DNA of 64,000 bases from Rhodococcus rhodochrous (GCF_900187265.1 NZ_LT906450.1:434001-498000); one strand, 5' to 3'; positions 48,291 to 57,635 are shown, counted from the first letter of the stretch. A program made the numbers and translations. Notes: generated by a model from the sequence alone, not told the origin.

Positions 48291-50000
48291 ACCCACTACG
48301 ACGTCCTCGTCATCGGCTCAGGGTTCGGCGGTAGCGTCGCTGCACTGCGCGCCACCGAGAAGGGATACAAGGTAGGTGTTCTCGAGGCCGGACGACGCTT
48401 CGAGGACGACGAGCTGCCCAAGACGAGCTGGCGGCTGCGCAAGTACCTGTGGGCACCGCAGCTGGGGTGTTACGGGGTGCAGCGCATGCACCTGCTGCCC
48501 AACGTGCTCGTCATGGCCGGAGCAGGTGTGGGTGGCGGGTCGCTGAACTACGCCAACACCCTGTACAAGCCGCCGACGCCCTTCTTCCGCGACCCGCAGT
48601 GGGGTCACATCACCGACTGGGAAGCGGAACTGACGCCGTACTACGACCAGGCGGCACGGATGCTCGGCGTCCGCCCCAATCCCAGCACCACGCCCGCGGA
48701 CGAGGTGATGCGTCAGGTCGCCGACGAGATGGGTGTGGGCGACACCTACACGACCACCCCGGTCGGTGTGTTCTTCGACGAGCCCGGCAGGACGGTGCCC
48801 GACCCGTTCTTCGGTGGAGCCGGCCCCGACCGCACCGGCTGCACCGAGTGCGGCAGCTGTATGACGGGTTGCCGTGTGGGAGCGAAGAACACGCTCGTCA
48901 AGAACTACCTCTACCTCGCCGAGAAGGCGGGCGCGCAGATCCACGCCCTCACGACGGTGACCCGTGTGGTGCCCCGGGCCGGTGGTGGATACGAGGTCCA
49001 CACCCGCAGCACGAACGGCATCAGGAAGCGCCGCAAGGTCTTCACTGCCGACCAGGTGGTGATCGCGGCCGGCACCTACGGCACGGCGCGCCTGCTGCTC
49101 GCGAGCCGGGAGACCGGTGACCTGCCGAACCTGTCGCCGGCCCTCGGCACCGTGGTGCGCACCAACTCCGAGGCGGTGCTCGCCGCGACCGCACAGGACC
49201 GTGTCGTCGACTACACGAAGGGCGTGGCCATCACGTCGTCCTTCCACCCCGACGACCACACCCACATCGAACCGGTGCGGTACGGCAAGGGCAGCAACCT
49301 GATCGGTCTGCTCCAGGCGCTGCTCGTCGACGGTGGCACGCGGATGCCGCGACTGCTGAAGTTCTTCGGTGTCGCCGCGAAGAATCCCGCCGCCTTCCTC
49401 CGTTCGCTGTCTGTGCGGAACTGGTCCGAGCGCACGGTCATCGCTCTCGTGATGCAGACCGACGACAACTCGCTCGAGCTCGCGACGCGGCGCACGCCGA
49501 TCGGCCGGGGCCTGACCAGCAAGCAGGGTCCGGGCACCCCGCCGCCCGAGTGGATCCCGGTGGGCCACGAAGCGGTTCGCCGCGTCGCCGACAAGATCGA
49601 CGGTGACGCCGGCGGGTCGATCGCCGACCTGTTCAACATCCCGATGACCGCGCACTTCCTCGGCGGGTGCGCGATCGGTGACTCGCCGCGTACCGGCACC
49701 GTCGACCCGTACCTGCGTGTCTACGGGCACGAGGGTCTGCACGTCGTCGACGGTTCCGCGGTGAGCGCCAACCTCGGCGTGAACCCGTCCCTCACGATCA
49801 CCGCGCAGGCCGAACGTGCGCTGGCGCTGTGGCCGAACAAGGGGGAGAAGGACAACCGGCCTCCGCTCGGGTCGGCCTACGAACCCGTGCAGCCGGTGCA
49901 GCCCGTGCGACCGGTCGTGCCCGTCGAGGCCCCTGCGGCGCTGCGGCTCCCCATCACCCCCGTTCGGAAGGAGAGCGCCCGTGCTCTGGACAGTGCCTGA
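48288..50000 (+). CDS. choD: Cholesterol-oxidase-like GMC flavoprotein (ChoD)
   Basis: 570 residues. N-terminal FAD fold starts at MTHYDVLVIGSGFGGS with GVLEAGRRF; MAGAGVGGGSLNYAN; a Cys cluster CTECGSCMTGCRVGAKNT as in ChoD/Rv3409c; C-terminal HFLGGCAIGDS and VVDGSAVSANLGVNPSLTI with the GMC active-site His/Asn. True cholesterol oxidase activity is disputed for the mycobacterial protein. ATG 48288 gives the family N-terminus; starts at 48228 and 48258 would add 10- or 20-residue Arg-rich extensions encoded by the tandem repeat. Confidence 0.9.
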   Translation: MTHYDVLVIGSGFGGSVAALRATEKGYKVGVLEAGRRFEDDELPKTSWRLRKYLWAPQLGCYGVQRMHLLPNVLVMAGAGVGGGSLNYANTLYKPPTPFFRDPQWGHITDWEAELTPYYDQAARMLGVRPNPSTTPADEVMRQVADEMGVGDTYTTTPVGVFFDEPGRTVPDPFFGGAGPDRTGCTECGSCMTGCRVGAKNTLVKNYLYLAEKAGAQIHALTTVTRVVPRAGGGYEVHTRSTNGIRKRRKVFTADQVVIAAGTYGTARLLLASRETGDLPNLSPALGTVVRTNSEAVLAATAQDRVVDYTKGVAITSSFHPDDHTHIEPVRYGKGSNLIGLLQALLVDGGTRMPRLLKFFGVAAKNPAAFLRSLSVRNWSERTVIALVMQTDDNSLELATRRTPIGRGLTSKQGPGTPPPEWIPVGHEAVRRVADKIDGDAGGSIADLFNIPMTAHFLGGCAIGDSPRTGTVDPYLRVYGHEGLHVVDGSAVSANLGVNPSLTITAQAERALALWPNKGEKDNRPPLGSAYEPVQPVQPVRPVVPVEAPAALRLPITPVRKESARALDSA

Positions 50001-50625
50001 GAGCGAGGACGAACGCACCGACTATCCGGTCTCGCCGCCACCGCCCTGGCCGGCCGCCGTGCGGGCCACCCTCTGGTGGCATCGCAGCACCCCGGAGGCC
50101 GCCCAGTACGGGCCGACCGGCGCGACCCTGCCCATCACGCTCGCGATGATGGTCGACTACCTCGATTCGCCCGTCGGGCCGTACCGCGAGGTGCTGGCCA
50201 GCCCGGTGCTGCGTCGCGGCCTGATCCCGGCGATGGCGGTGCCGTTCATCGCCGTCGACTCCGAGCCGTCGGTACACGGTGGTCGCGAGCACTGGAAGCT
50301 GCCGAAGGTGCTCGCGAAGTTCGACGGCGACGTCCTCGGCGACTTCTCCGCGACCGGCGCCCGATGGAGCGTGGCCACCTCGGCCGCGCCGAAGGGCCCG
50401 GAACTGCCGATCGCGGGTGGGTTGACCTTCGCCCAGCCGATCCCCGGTGGCGCCGTCGAGCGCGCCACGGCCCGGCTGCGGGGGAAGTTCCGCTACGCGC
50501 GGGTGACCGTCGCGGCAGAGGGACCGACGCTGAGCCGCTGGCTGCGTCCGGGCACCCATCACGGCATCGTCATCACCTCCGGACGGATGTCCACGGGAGC
50601 GTCGCGAGTCGTGTCGCGGGTGTAG
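49981..50625 (+). CDS. Acetoacetate-decarboxylase-like protein
   Basis: 214 residues. Central motif [20 protein letters not shown] resembles the ADC-family segment around GREFYGFPKK. The key lysine of true decarboxylases is not assigned with confidence, so it may act as an aldolase, dehydratase or lactonase-like member. GTG start with GGAAGGAGAG upstream; overlaps the ChoD 3' end by 20 bp. Last gene of the TetR operon. Confidence 0.75.
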   Translation: MLWTVPESEDERTDYPVSPPPPWPAAVRATLWWHRSTPEAAQYGPTGATLPITLAMMVDYLDSPVGPYREVLASPVLRRGLIPAMAVPFIAVDSEPSVHGGREHWKLPKVLAKFDGDVLGDFSATGARWSVATSAAPKGPELPIAGGLTFAQPIPGGAVERATARLRGKFRYARVTVAAEGPTLSRWLRPGTHHGIVITSGRMSTGASRVVSRV

Positions 50626-50669
50626 GTCGACCGGTGTCGTGGGTGCGCCGCGGTGCCGGTTGCACCGAT

Positions 50670-50705
50670 CCTTTTCTTGACTTATTCCAGAAAAGGGGCA
50701 TACTT
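50670..50705 (+). promoter_or_regulatory. Promoter and Fur-type operator of the fur gene
   Basis: -35 TTGACT (50677-50682), 17-bp spacer, -10 ATACTT (50700-50705), then 6 bp to the ATG, implying a leaderless transcript. CCTTTTC (50670-50676) and GAAAAGG (50690-50696) form a 7-bp inverted repeat around the -35, the expected place for autorepression. Confidence 0.65.
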
Positions 50706-50711
50706 GGTGTC

Positions 50712-51146
50712 ATGCAACAAGGACACGAGCATCACTTCGACCCCAAGGAGCAACTGCGCTCCGTGGGTCTGCGGGTGACCGCTCCCCGCGTTGCCGTACT
50801 GAGAACCGTTGCCGAGCATCCGCATTCCGATGCGGACGGAATCGCCGCCCACGTGCGCGACGAACTCGGCTCGGTGTCGACGCAGGCCGTGTACGACGTA
50901 CTCAAGGCATGCGTGGGGAACGGGTTGCTCCGCCGGATCGAACCGGCCGGATCACCCGCACGGTACGAGACCCGCATCGGCGACAACCACCACCACCTCG
51001 TGTGCCGCGCGTGCGGCACGGTCGTCGACATCGACTGCGTCGTCGGGGCCGCGCCCTGCCTGACGCCGTCCGACGACCACGGCTTCGTCATCGACGAAGC
51101 AGAGGTCACCTTCTGGGGCCTGTGCCCCGATTGCCGCGCCGACTAG
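50712..51146 (+). CDS. Fur-family regulator (FurA/CatR-like)
   Basis: 144 residues. Winged helix with [20 protein letters not shown], His-rich metal segment [12 protein letters not shown], and two CxxC pairs (Cys98/101 and Cys138/141) that suit structural zinc and redox sensing. Followed at 95 bp by a monofunctional catalase, the FurA-katG or Streptomyces CatR-CatA arrangement; it probably represses the catalase until peroxide oxidises it. Likely leaderless. Confidence 0.92.
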   Translation: MQQGHEHHFDPKEQLRSVGLRVTAPRVAVLRTVAEHPHSDADGIAAHVRDELGSVSTQAVYDVLKACVGNGLLRRIEPAGSPARYETRIGDNHHHLVCRACGTVVDIDCVVGAAPCLTPSDDHGFVIDEAEVTFWGLCPDCRAD

Positions 51147-51240
51147 CGCCCACTCGCTCCACCGGTGGTCCGGCCCCTTCGCGGGTCGAACCGCCGGCTT
51201 CGTGTCCCGAGACCCGGAACACCCGTATTCGGAGGTCACC

Positions 51241-52701
51241 ATGACGAATGCCCGTTACACCACGAACAACGTCGGTATCCCCGTCGCCAGCGACAACGAG
51301 TCGCTGACCGCCGGTACCCAGGGCCCGATCCTGCTCCACGACCACTACCTGCTCGAGAAGCTCGCACATTTCAACCGCGAGCGGGTGCCCGAGCGCGTCG
51401 TGCACGCCAAGGGCGGCGGCGCGTTCGGCGAACTCGTCGTCACCGAGGACGTCTCCGCCTACACGAAGGCGAAGCTGTTCCAACCGGGTGCGAAAACCGA
51501 GATGCTGGCACGTTTCTCGACGGTCGCCGGTGAGCAGGGCAGCCCCGACACCTGGCGCGACCCGCGCGGTTTCGCCCTGAAGTTCTACACCGAGGATGGG
51601 AACTACGACCTCGTCGGCAACAACACGCCGATCTTCTTCATCAAGGACCCGATCAAGTTCCCCGACTTCATCCACTCGCAGAAGCGTCTGCCCGGCTCCG
51701 GCCTGCGCGACCACACCATGCAGTGGGACTTCTGGACCCTGCGTCCCGAGACCGCACACCAGGTCACCTGGTTGATGGGCGACCGTGGCCTGCCGCGCAC
51801 GTGGCGCCACATGGACGGTTTCGGTTCGCACACCTACCAGTGGATCAACGCCGACGGTGAGCGCTTCTGGGTGAAGTACCACTTCAAGACCGACCAGGGC
51901 ATCGAGTTCCTCACCCAGGACGAGGCCGACCGTCTCGCCGGCTCGGATCCCGACTACCACCGCGCCGACCTCTACAAGGCGATCGAGGGCGGCGAGTTCC
52001 CGAGCTGGACGCTCCACGTGCAGATCATGCCGGTCGCGGAGGCGGAGAACTACCGGTTCAACCCGTTCGACCTGACCAAGGTGTGGTCGCAGAAGGACTA
52101 CCCGCTGATCAAGGTCGGCACCATGACCCTGAACCGCAACCCGCGCAACTTCTTCGCGGAGATCGAGCAGGCCGCGTTCGCCCCGTCGAACGTCGTGCCG
52201 GGCATCGGTTTCTCGCCCGACAAGATGCTGCTCGGCCGCGTGTTCTCCTACGCCGACGCCCACCGCTACCGCATCGGCGTCAACCACGCACAGCTGCCGG
52301 TGAACTCCGCGAAGGCCGCCCGTGTCGACTCCTACAGCAAGGAGGGCAACATGGCCTACAGCTTCAACGACCCGCAGACTCCGGTCTACGCACCGAACAG
52401 CTTCGGCGGTCCGCACGCCGATCCCGAGCGGGCCGGCGACGAAGGTCTGTGGAACTTCGGAACCGAGGCCGTGCGCGCGGGATACGTGCAGCACCCCGAG
52501 GACGACGACTTCGGTCAGGCGGGCACGCTCGTCCGCGACGTGATGGACGACGCGGCGCGTGAACGCCTCGTGGGCAACATCGTCGGGCACGTCCTCGGTG
52601 GTACCTCGGAGGCGCTCTACGAGCGGATCTTCGAGTACTGGCGCGATGTCGACGAGGAACTCGGCAAGCGGGTCGAGGCGGGCGTGCGCGCCGGGGTCTG
52701 A
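51241..52701 (+). CDS. katA: Monofunctional haem catalase
   Basis: 486 residues, small-subunit catalase. Distal His55 ([12 protein letters not shown]), distal Asn in [13 protein letters not shown] (about 127), proximal Tyr in [14 protein letters not shown], and [20 protein letters not shown]. Dismutates H2O2, including that produced by the flavin oxidases nearby. ATG with GGAGGTCACC. Controlled probably by the upstream Fur protein; no katG is present in the window. Confidence 0.97.
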   Translation: MTNARYTTNNVGIPVASDNESLTAGTQGPILLHDHYLLEKLAHFNRERVPERVVHAKGGGAFGELVVTEDVSAYTKAKLFQPGAKTEMLARFSTVAGEQGSPDTWRDPRGFALKFYTEDGNYDLVGNNTPIFFIKDPIKFPDFIHSQKRLPGSGLRDHTMQWDFWTLRPETAHQVTWLMGDRGLPRTWRHMDGFGSHTYQWINADGERFWVKYHFKTDQGIEFLTQDEADRLAGSDPDYHRADLYKAIEGGEFPSWTLHVQIMPVAEAENYRFNPFDLTKVWSQKDYPLIKVGTMTLNRNPRNFFAEIEQAAFAPSNVVPGIGFSPDKMLLGRVFSYADAHRYRIGVNHAQLPVNSAKAARVDSYSKEGNMAYSFNDPQTPVYAPNSFGGPHADPERAGDEGLWNFGTEAVRAGYVQHPEDDDFGQAGTLVRDVMDDAARERLVGNIVGHVLGGTSEALYERIFEYWRDVDEELGKRVEAGVRAGV

Positions 52702-52728
52702 CCCGTCACCGGGGGAGATGCGGCGGGA

Positions 52729-52791
52729 TCAGAGCAGTCCCCACCAGTAGATCAGGGCTGCCAGCGCCAGCACGATCAGCGTGGTGTCCAT
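52729..52791 (-). CDS. 20-aa single-span membrane peptide
   Basis: ATG at 52791 with a very strong ribosome site (GGAGGGAGAGCGAC) opens a 20-codon frame: residues 4-20 (TLIVLALAALIYWWGLL) are almost wholly hydrophobic and end with a Trp-Trp pair, then TGA. Family unrecognised. It is convergent with katA (27 bp apart). The 331-bp space 52702-53032 holds only this frame and otherwise nothing that I can identify. Confidence 0.55.
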   Translation of the reverse strand: MDTTLIVLALAALIYWWGLL

Positions 52792-53032
52792 GTCGCTCTC
52801 CCTCCATCCGACGACGACAACTCCATCTTCCTCGCAAACGAGGATTTCGGCACAGACGGCAGGGTCGTCCACCTCTTACGGTGGGCGGCCCTGCCGGCGT
52901 CCGTCGAACATATCGGCTGTTCGAACACGCGTGTGACAGCTGTGTCGGTTGTGGTTGTTAGGTTGGAGATCCGGGTCGGCGTCGTCATGCCGGATCGGAT
53001 TCGCGCACGTTCGTCGAAAGGTGTTGTCCGAC

Positions 53033-53866
53033 ATGGTGATGGGTCCTACCCATGCAGTATCCGGGGCGCTGGTGGGGCTCGTCGTCGCAGATCTGCTTCC
53101 TCCCGACTGGGGTGCGCCCGCGTCCACCGCGGAGACCTTCGCCTTCGCGGCGGTGTGTTCGGGGGCGGCCCTGCTTCCGGATCTCGACACGGCACAGTCG
53201 ACGGTCGCGAGGTCGTTCGGGCCCGTGAGCCAGACCTTCGCCAAGGGCATCGACGCGGTCTCGCTCGGCTACTACTCGCTCACCAAGGGCAGTCGCGACC
53301 GGAAGCGGCGCGGCGGGCACCGCACCATGACGCACACCGCGCTGTTCGCGGCGCTGCTCGGCGCCGGAGTCTCGGCGCTCGTCGCGAGCTTCGGCAGGGA
53401 AGGGATCATCGGGGTCCTGTTCGTCACTCTCGGTCTCGCGCTGCGTGGGCTGTTCGGGTCGTGGGCGAAGAAGCGCGGGTGGGTGGTCGTCACCCTGAGC
53501 GCGGCAGTGCTGTCGATCCTGTCGTGGACGTGGTTCCCGCAGGAGGTCGCGTCGACGGGTCTGGGGGTCGCGGTGGCCCTCGGATGCGCGACGCACTGTC
53601 TCGGCGACGCCATCACCAAGGAGGGCATCCCCTTCCTCGCGCCGTTCGTGCCCTGGCGCGGGTCGCGCTGGTGGGAGATCAAGCTGCCGTCGGCGTTGTC
53701 CATCCGTGCGGGTGGCCCGTTCGAGCTCGGCATCCTCGGTCCGGCTCTCACCGTTGCGGCGGTCGCGATGGCCGTCTGGTCGGTCGACGGCGCGCCCGAA
53801 CACATCCTCGGCACGTTGGAGGCGTCGGGCCTGTCGTTCTGGAGCGAGGGCACCGCACACCGGTAG
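53033..53866 (+). CDS. DUF457/YdjM-family membrane protein (predicted metal-dependent hydrolase)
   Basis: 277 residues. N-terminal GPTHAVSGALVG and LLPDLDTAQS, then HRTMTHTALFAALLG and HCLGDAITKEGIPFLAPF give the His/Asp pattern of the YdjM/DUF457 family, embedded in about six helices. E. coli YdjM is SOS-regulated; no LexA box is evident here. Start ATG 53033 begins MVMGPTHA as in the family. Confidence 0.85.
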   Translation: MVMGPTHAVSGALVGLVVADLLPPDWGAPASTAETFAFAAVCSGAALLPDLDTAQSTVARSFGPVSQTFAKGIDAVSLGYYSLTKGSRDRKRRGGHRTMTHTALFAALLGAGVSALVASFGREGIIGVLFVTLGLALRGLFGSWAKKRGWVVVTLSAAVLSILSWTWFPQEVASTGLGVAVALGCATHCLGDAITKEGIPFLAPFVPWRGSRWWEIKLPSALSIRAGGPFELGILGPALTVAAVAMAVWSVDGAPEHILGTLEASGLSFWSEGTAHR

Positions 53867-53883
53867 CGGTACTGGAGAATAAA

Positions 53884-53897
53884 GAGAACTTGTTCTA
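53884..53897. promoter_or_regulatory. KstR-like operator upstream of the type II cholesterol oxidase
   Basis: GAGAACTTGTTCTA contains the KstR core AACnnGTT in the wider AGAACnnGTTCT context; only the outer T of the TnnAACnnGTTnnA consensus differs. It lies 46 bp before the oxidase GTG, in an AT-rich stretch with TATTTT following. KstR controls sterol catabolism genes in Rhodococcus and Mycobacterium (known). Confidence 0.6.
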
Positions 53898-53942
53898 TTT
53901 TTGCGGAGTCCGTGCCCGCAGAACAGAACGGAACCCGCCCTC

Positions 53943-55691
53943 GTGAGCGCTCGAGCCTCTGGTCCCACCCTCAGTCGTCGCGGTCTTCTCGGAGCAGCCG
54001 CCGGAGCGGCCGTCCTTGCAGGCACGGGATGGACGCTCGCGGGTGCGGTACCGCTCGGCGACCCGGCTGCCACGATCCCGGCGCCGCCGGACTTCCCGGC
54101 CGACATCCCGCTCTCGCAGCAACAGTTCGTCAACTGGGCGAAGACCATCCGGTTCGACGCGGTGTGGACCGCGACCGCGCGCACCGCCGACGACGTCGTC
54201 CGCCTCGCGAACTGGGCACACGCCCACGGCTTCCGGATCCGTCCCCGCGGGTCGATGCACAGCTGGAGTCCGCTCACCCTCGAGGCCGGGCAGGACATCG
54301 AGAACGTCGTGCTGGTCGACACCATGTCGCAGCTGAACCAGGTCGTCGTCGACGCGGGAGCCGCACCTGCGCGCGTGACCGCCGGCGGTGGCGCGAGCAT
54401 CGAATCGATCCTCACCGCGCTCGAAGCGAGCGGACTGGGGTGGGCCAACTCGCCGGCCATCGGGGACATCTCCATCGCGGGGGCACTGTCGATCGGTGCC
54501 CACGGCGCCACCTACCCGGCAGCGGGGGAGACGGTGGTCCCCGGCCAGTCGTTCGGCTCCCTGTCCAATCTCGTCCTGGCTCTGACCGCCGTGGTGTGGA
54601 ACCCGTCGGCCGGTGCCTACGAACTCCGCGAGTTCCGCCGTGCCGACCCGGAGATCGGCCCCCTGCTCGCCCACCTCGGACGCACCTTCGTCACCTCCGT
54701 GACGTTGCAGGCCGGAGCGAACTACCGGGTGCGCTGCCAGAGCTTCACCGACATCCCGTGGCGCGAACTGTTCGCACCGCCCGGCTCGCCGGGGCGCACC
54801 TTCGAGCGCTACGTCGAGGAACACGGTCGGGTCGAGGCGATCTGGTTCCCCTTCACCGAGACACCCTGGCTCAAGATCTGGTCGGTCTCCCCGGAGAAGC
54901 CCGCCGCCTCCCGTGAGGTGCAGGGCCCGTACAACTACTACTTCTCGGACAGCCTGCCCGAGGAGCTCACCGACCTGCTGGGGCAGGTCGTGCGCGGCGC
55001 CCAGGGCGTCACACCGGCCTTCGGTGCGTCGCAGTTCGGGGCGGTGGCAGCGGGACTCGCAGCGACCGGCACGAACGATCTGTGGGGCTGGTCCAAGGAC
55101 CTGCTGTTCTACCTGCGCGCCGCGACCCTGCGCGTGGTCGCCGGCGGCGGTGTCGTCGTGACGAGACGCGACAACATCGCCCGCGTCATCAACGAGTTCA
55201 CGACGTGGCTGCACGAGCGGATGACGCACTACGCCTCGCTCGGCCAGTACCCCGTGAACATGCCGTTCGAGGTGCGTCTGTGCAAGGTCGACGACGCCGG
55301 CGAGGTGCTCGTCGACGCCGCCGGCGTGCCCGACCTGTCGCCGGTGCGTCCCCGCCCCGACCGGCCCGACTGGGACACCGCGATCTGGATGAACGTGGTC
55401 TCCATCCCCGGAACGGCCGGGATGCCGGCCTTCTTCCGCGAGATGGAGCAGTGGATGGCCGCCCACTACTCGGGCGATTACGCGACCTTCCGGTCCGAGT
55501 GGTCGAAAGGCTGGGCGTTCGACGACGAGGGCGGCTACCGCGACCCCGGTTTCCTCGGAGAGACGGTGCCGGCCATGTACCGCACCGGCCTGCCGTCCGG
55601 GCAGGGTTGGGACGCCGCGCTCGCGGCCTTCGAGCAGTACGACCCGCACCGGGTGTTCAGCAACCGGTTCCTCGACCGGTTGCTGCCCTGA
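53943..55691 (+). CDS. Type II (VAO-fold) cholesterol oxidase, Tat-exported
   Basis: 582 residues. Twin-arginine signal SRRGLLGAAAGAAVLAG, then a PCMH flavin domain with RPRGSMHSWSPLT (the His is the likely covalent FAD attachment) and GDISIAGALSIGAHGA, and a cholesterol-oxidase substrate-binding domain in the C-terminal two thirds (GPYNYYFSDSLPEELTDLLG). Resembles the Brevibacterium/Rhodococcus enzyme with covalently bound FAD. Oxidises and isomerises cholesterol to cholestenone, releasing H2O2. GTG start lacks a strong ribosome site. Confidence 0.92.
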   Translation: MSARASGPTLSRRGLLGAAAGAAVLAGTGWTLAGAVPLGDPAATIPAPPDFPADIPLSQQQFVNWAKTIRFDAVWTATARTADDVVRLANWAHAHGFRIRPRGSMHSWSPLTLEAGQDIENVVLVDTMSQLNQVVVDAGAAPARVTAGGGASIESILTALEASGLGWANSPAIGDISIAGALSIGAHGATYPAAGETVVPGQSFGSLSNLVLALTAVVWNPSAGAYELREFRRADPEIGPLLAHLGRTFVTSVTLQAGANYRVRCQSFTDIPWRELFAPPGSPGRTFERYVEEHGRVEAIWFPFTETPWLKIWSVSPEKPAASREVQGPYNYYFSDSLPEELTDLLGQVVRGAQGVTPAFGASQFGAVAAGLAATGTNDLWGWSKDLLFYLRAATLRVVAGGGVVVTRRDNIARVINEFTTWLHERMTHYASLGQYPVNMPFEVRLCKVDDAGEVLVDAAGVPDLSPVRPRPDRPDWDTAIWMNVVSIPGTAGMPAFFREMEQWMAAHYSGDYATFRSEWSKGWAFDDEGGYRDPGFLGETVPAMYRTGLPSGQGWDAALAAFEQYDPHRVFSNRFLDRLLP

Positions 55692-55700
55692 CGTTCCGCC

Positions 55701-56327
55701 TCAGCACCCGGTGTGCGAGAAGGCCCTCATGTAGCCAGCGGTTTGATAGGCGTACGCCCATGCCCAGTACGACAGGGCGATGTCGGCCGGGCTGGCGGCC
55801 ATGATGAGTTCGCCGTCGAAGCATCGGTCGAGGATGAAGCGCGCGCGGGAGACGTGCGGCACGAACGTCACGACGATGACGCTGTCCCAGCCGCGCTGCT
55901 CCGCGAGACGACGCAGTTCCATGGCTTCACCGCGCGTGGTCGGCGGGTCCGGTTCGAAGCACGTGACGGGGAATTCGTAGCGCGGGTGGTCGCACAGGTC
56001 CGTCAACCAGACGTCCCTCGCGCCGTTGGGATTCGAGACCACGACCTCGGGCGCGAAGCCTTCGAGTGCGAGTTCGAGGGCGTACGGATAACGCTCGTAG
56101 ATCGCACCGCCGAGGACGAAGATCGCATCCGCGCGGCGGTACGGGCTCAGGTTCTCGATCTCGATCTGCGGAGCCACGTAGACGGGCACTCCCGCAGCGA
56201 TGAATGCGCACGCCACGAGCACGAGGACGGCGAACCACCGTCGTCGCCGGGGCCGTGGCCTGGTGAGTGTGGAACCTCCGGAGTTCTCCGGTGCGTCCTG
56301 CCGGGAGGCCCTGTGTCGTCGCGTCAT
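55701..56327 (-). CDS. YdcF/DUF218-family protein
   Basis: 208 residues. Basic N-terminus and one helix (about 31-50), then an extracytoplasmic DUF218 domain: ADAIFVLGGAIYERYPYALE, PPTTRGEAMELRRLAEQRGW and VTFVPHVSRARFILDRCF. YdcF proteins are linked to envelope polysaccharide metabolism; the substrate is unknown. Converges on the cholesterol oxidase with 9 bp between stops. Confidence 0.87.
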   Translation of the reverse strand: MTRRHRASRQDAPENSGGSTLTRPRPRRRRWFAVLVLVACAFIAAGVPVYVAPQIEIENLSPYRRADAIFVLGGAIYERYPYALELALEGFAPEVVVSNPNGARDVWLTDLCDHPRYEFPVTCFEPDPPTTRGEAMELRRLAEQRGWDSVIVVTFVPHVSRARFILDRCFDGELIMAASPADIALSYWAWAYAYQTAGYMRAFSHTGC

Positions 56328-56403
56328 CCGCCGAGTCCGTTCCCGCCCGACCGGAGCCGAGGCGTCTCGCGAGTGCGGTGCCGCCTTTCAGTTTAGGGTA
56401 TGT

Positions 56404-56433
56404 AAGTCTGTTTTGACCCCTGAAAACAGACTT
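56404..56433. repeat. AT-rich 11-bp inverted repeat near tRNA-Pro
   Basis: AAGTCTGTTTT (56404-56414) and AAAACAGACTT (56423-56433) flank GACCCCTG. The sequence is unusually AT-rich and lies about 75 bp upstream of the YdcF gene, 120 bp beyond the tRNA 3' end. It could be an operator or a remnant of a mobile element; no integrase is near. Confidence 0.5.
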
Positions 56434-56500
56434 GAAGAATCTTTTGTGACGGGAGGGGACGTTCTTTCCCGGAGAGGTGAACCAGGTGCCCCGGAATGCA

Positions 56501-56538
56501 GTCAGGGCACCTTCTCCGTGAGGAGAAAGTGCCCTGAC
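56501..56538 (-). terminator. Hairpin downstream of tRNA-Pro
   Basis: GTCAGGGCAC-TTTCTCC and GGAGAAGGTGCCCTGAC (minus strand) pair over 17 bp with one mismatch and a 4-nt loop, 16 bp after the tRNA 3' end. Confidence 0.7.
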
Positions 56539-56553
56539 GAGTTCTTCCACGAG

Positions 56554-56627
<74 letters not shown>

Positions 56628-56681
56628 TATTGAACCTCGGTCAGCTTACAACACGAGGCCGCAGAAGATTAAATCGGCTGG

Positions 56682-57635
56682 TCAGCGACGTAACCCGGCG
56701 CGCTCTGCCGCATCGCCGCTGGCCTGCTGCGCGGTGTCGCGCGAGGCCGGAACGAGGGTCAGCAGAGTGGCCTCCGGACGGCAGAAGAACCGCGCGGGAG
56801 CGAACGGCGACGTGCCGATGCCCGCGGAGACGTGCAGTCGCATGTGGGCACCCCAGCGCGACGCGCCCTTCACCCGCGACCGGTCGATCCCGCAGTTGGT
56901 CACCAGCGCGCCGTAGAACGGCAGGCACAGCTGGCCGCCGTGGGTGTGGCCGGCGAGGACGAGGTCGTAGCCGTCCTCGGCGAAGCGATCGAGCACCCGA
57001 GGCTCGGGGGAGTGCGTCATGCCCAGTCGCAGATCGGCCGAGGGATCGGCCGCACCGGCGATCGTCTCGTACCGGTCGCGGTCGAGATGCGGGTCGTCGA
57101 CACCACCGACGGCGATGCGTACGCCGCCGACCTCGATGTCACGGCGCACGTGCGTCATGTCCTGCCAGCCACGTTCGGTGAACGCCGCACGCAGGTCGCC
57201 CCACGGGAGCGGAGGACCGTAGACGCGGTCGTGGTCCTTGTCGAAGTAGGCGAGCGGGTTCTTCAGCACGGGAGCGAAGTAGTCGTTGCTCCCGAAGACG
57301 AACAGACCCGGGCGGGCGAGGAGTCCGCCGAGCGCCTGGACGACGGCCGGAACGGCCTTCGGGTGCGACAGGTTGTCGCCCGTGTTCACGACGAGATCGG
57401 GCTCGAGGCCGTCGAGCTCGCGCAACCAGTTCTGTTTCAGCTTCTGGTTGGGAGTCATGTGCAGGTCGCTGATGTGCAGGACCCGCAGTGTCGACGCGCC
57501 GGGCGCGAGCACCGGCACCGTGACCTCGCGAAGGGTGAACGCGTTCCGTTCGATCAGCGTGGCGTAACCGAGGCCGAGAGCGGCGGCGCCGGCAGCACCG
57601 AGGGTTACGCGGCGAATTGCAGACAGGTCAGGCAC
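56682..57635 (-). CDS. Membrane-anchored metallophosphoesterase
   Basis: 317 residues. One N-terminal hydrophobic helix, then calcineurin-like motifs: LHISDLHM (metal ligands Asp, His), NTGDNLSH, GSNDYF in place of GNHD, and GHTHGGQL. GSND instead of GNHD is also seen in the mycobacterial homologue Rv3683, as I recall it. GTG 57635 gives the anchor helix; its ribosome site is weak. Divergent from YqeY. Confidence 0.9.
   Translation of the reverse strand: MPDLSAIRRVTLGAAGAAALGLGYATLIERNAFTLREVTVPVLAPGASTLRVLHISDLHMTPNQKLKQNWLRELDGLEPDLVVNTGDNLSHPKAVPAVVQALGGLLARPGLFVFGSNDYFAPVLKNPLAYFDKDHDRVYGPPLPWGDLRAAFTERGWQDMTHVRRDIEVGGVRIAVGGVDDPHLDRDRYETIAGAADPSADLRLGMTHSPEPRVLDRFAEDGYDLVLAGHTHGGQLCLPFYGALVTNCGIDRSRVKGASRWGAHMRLHVSAGIGTSPFAPARFFCRPEATLLTLVPASRDTAQQASGDAAERAGLRR

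Noticed and set aside
53895-55649. 584-codon antisense frame over the type II cholesterol oxidase
   Set aside because: Shadow; the sense frame has a Tat signal, flavin motifs and substrate domain.
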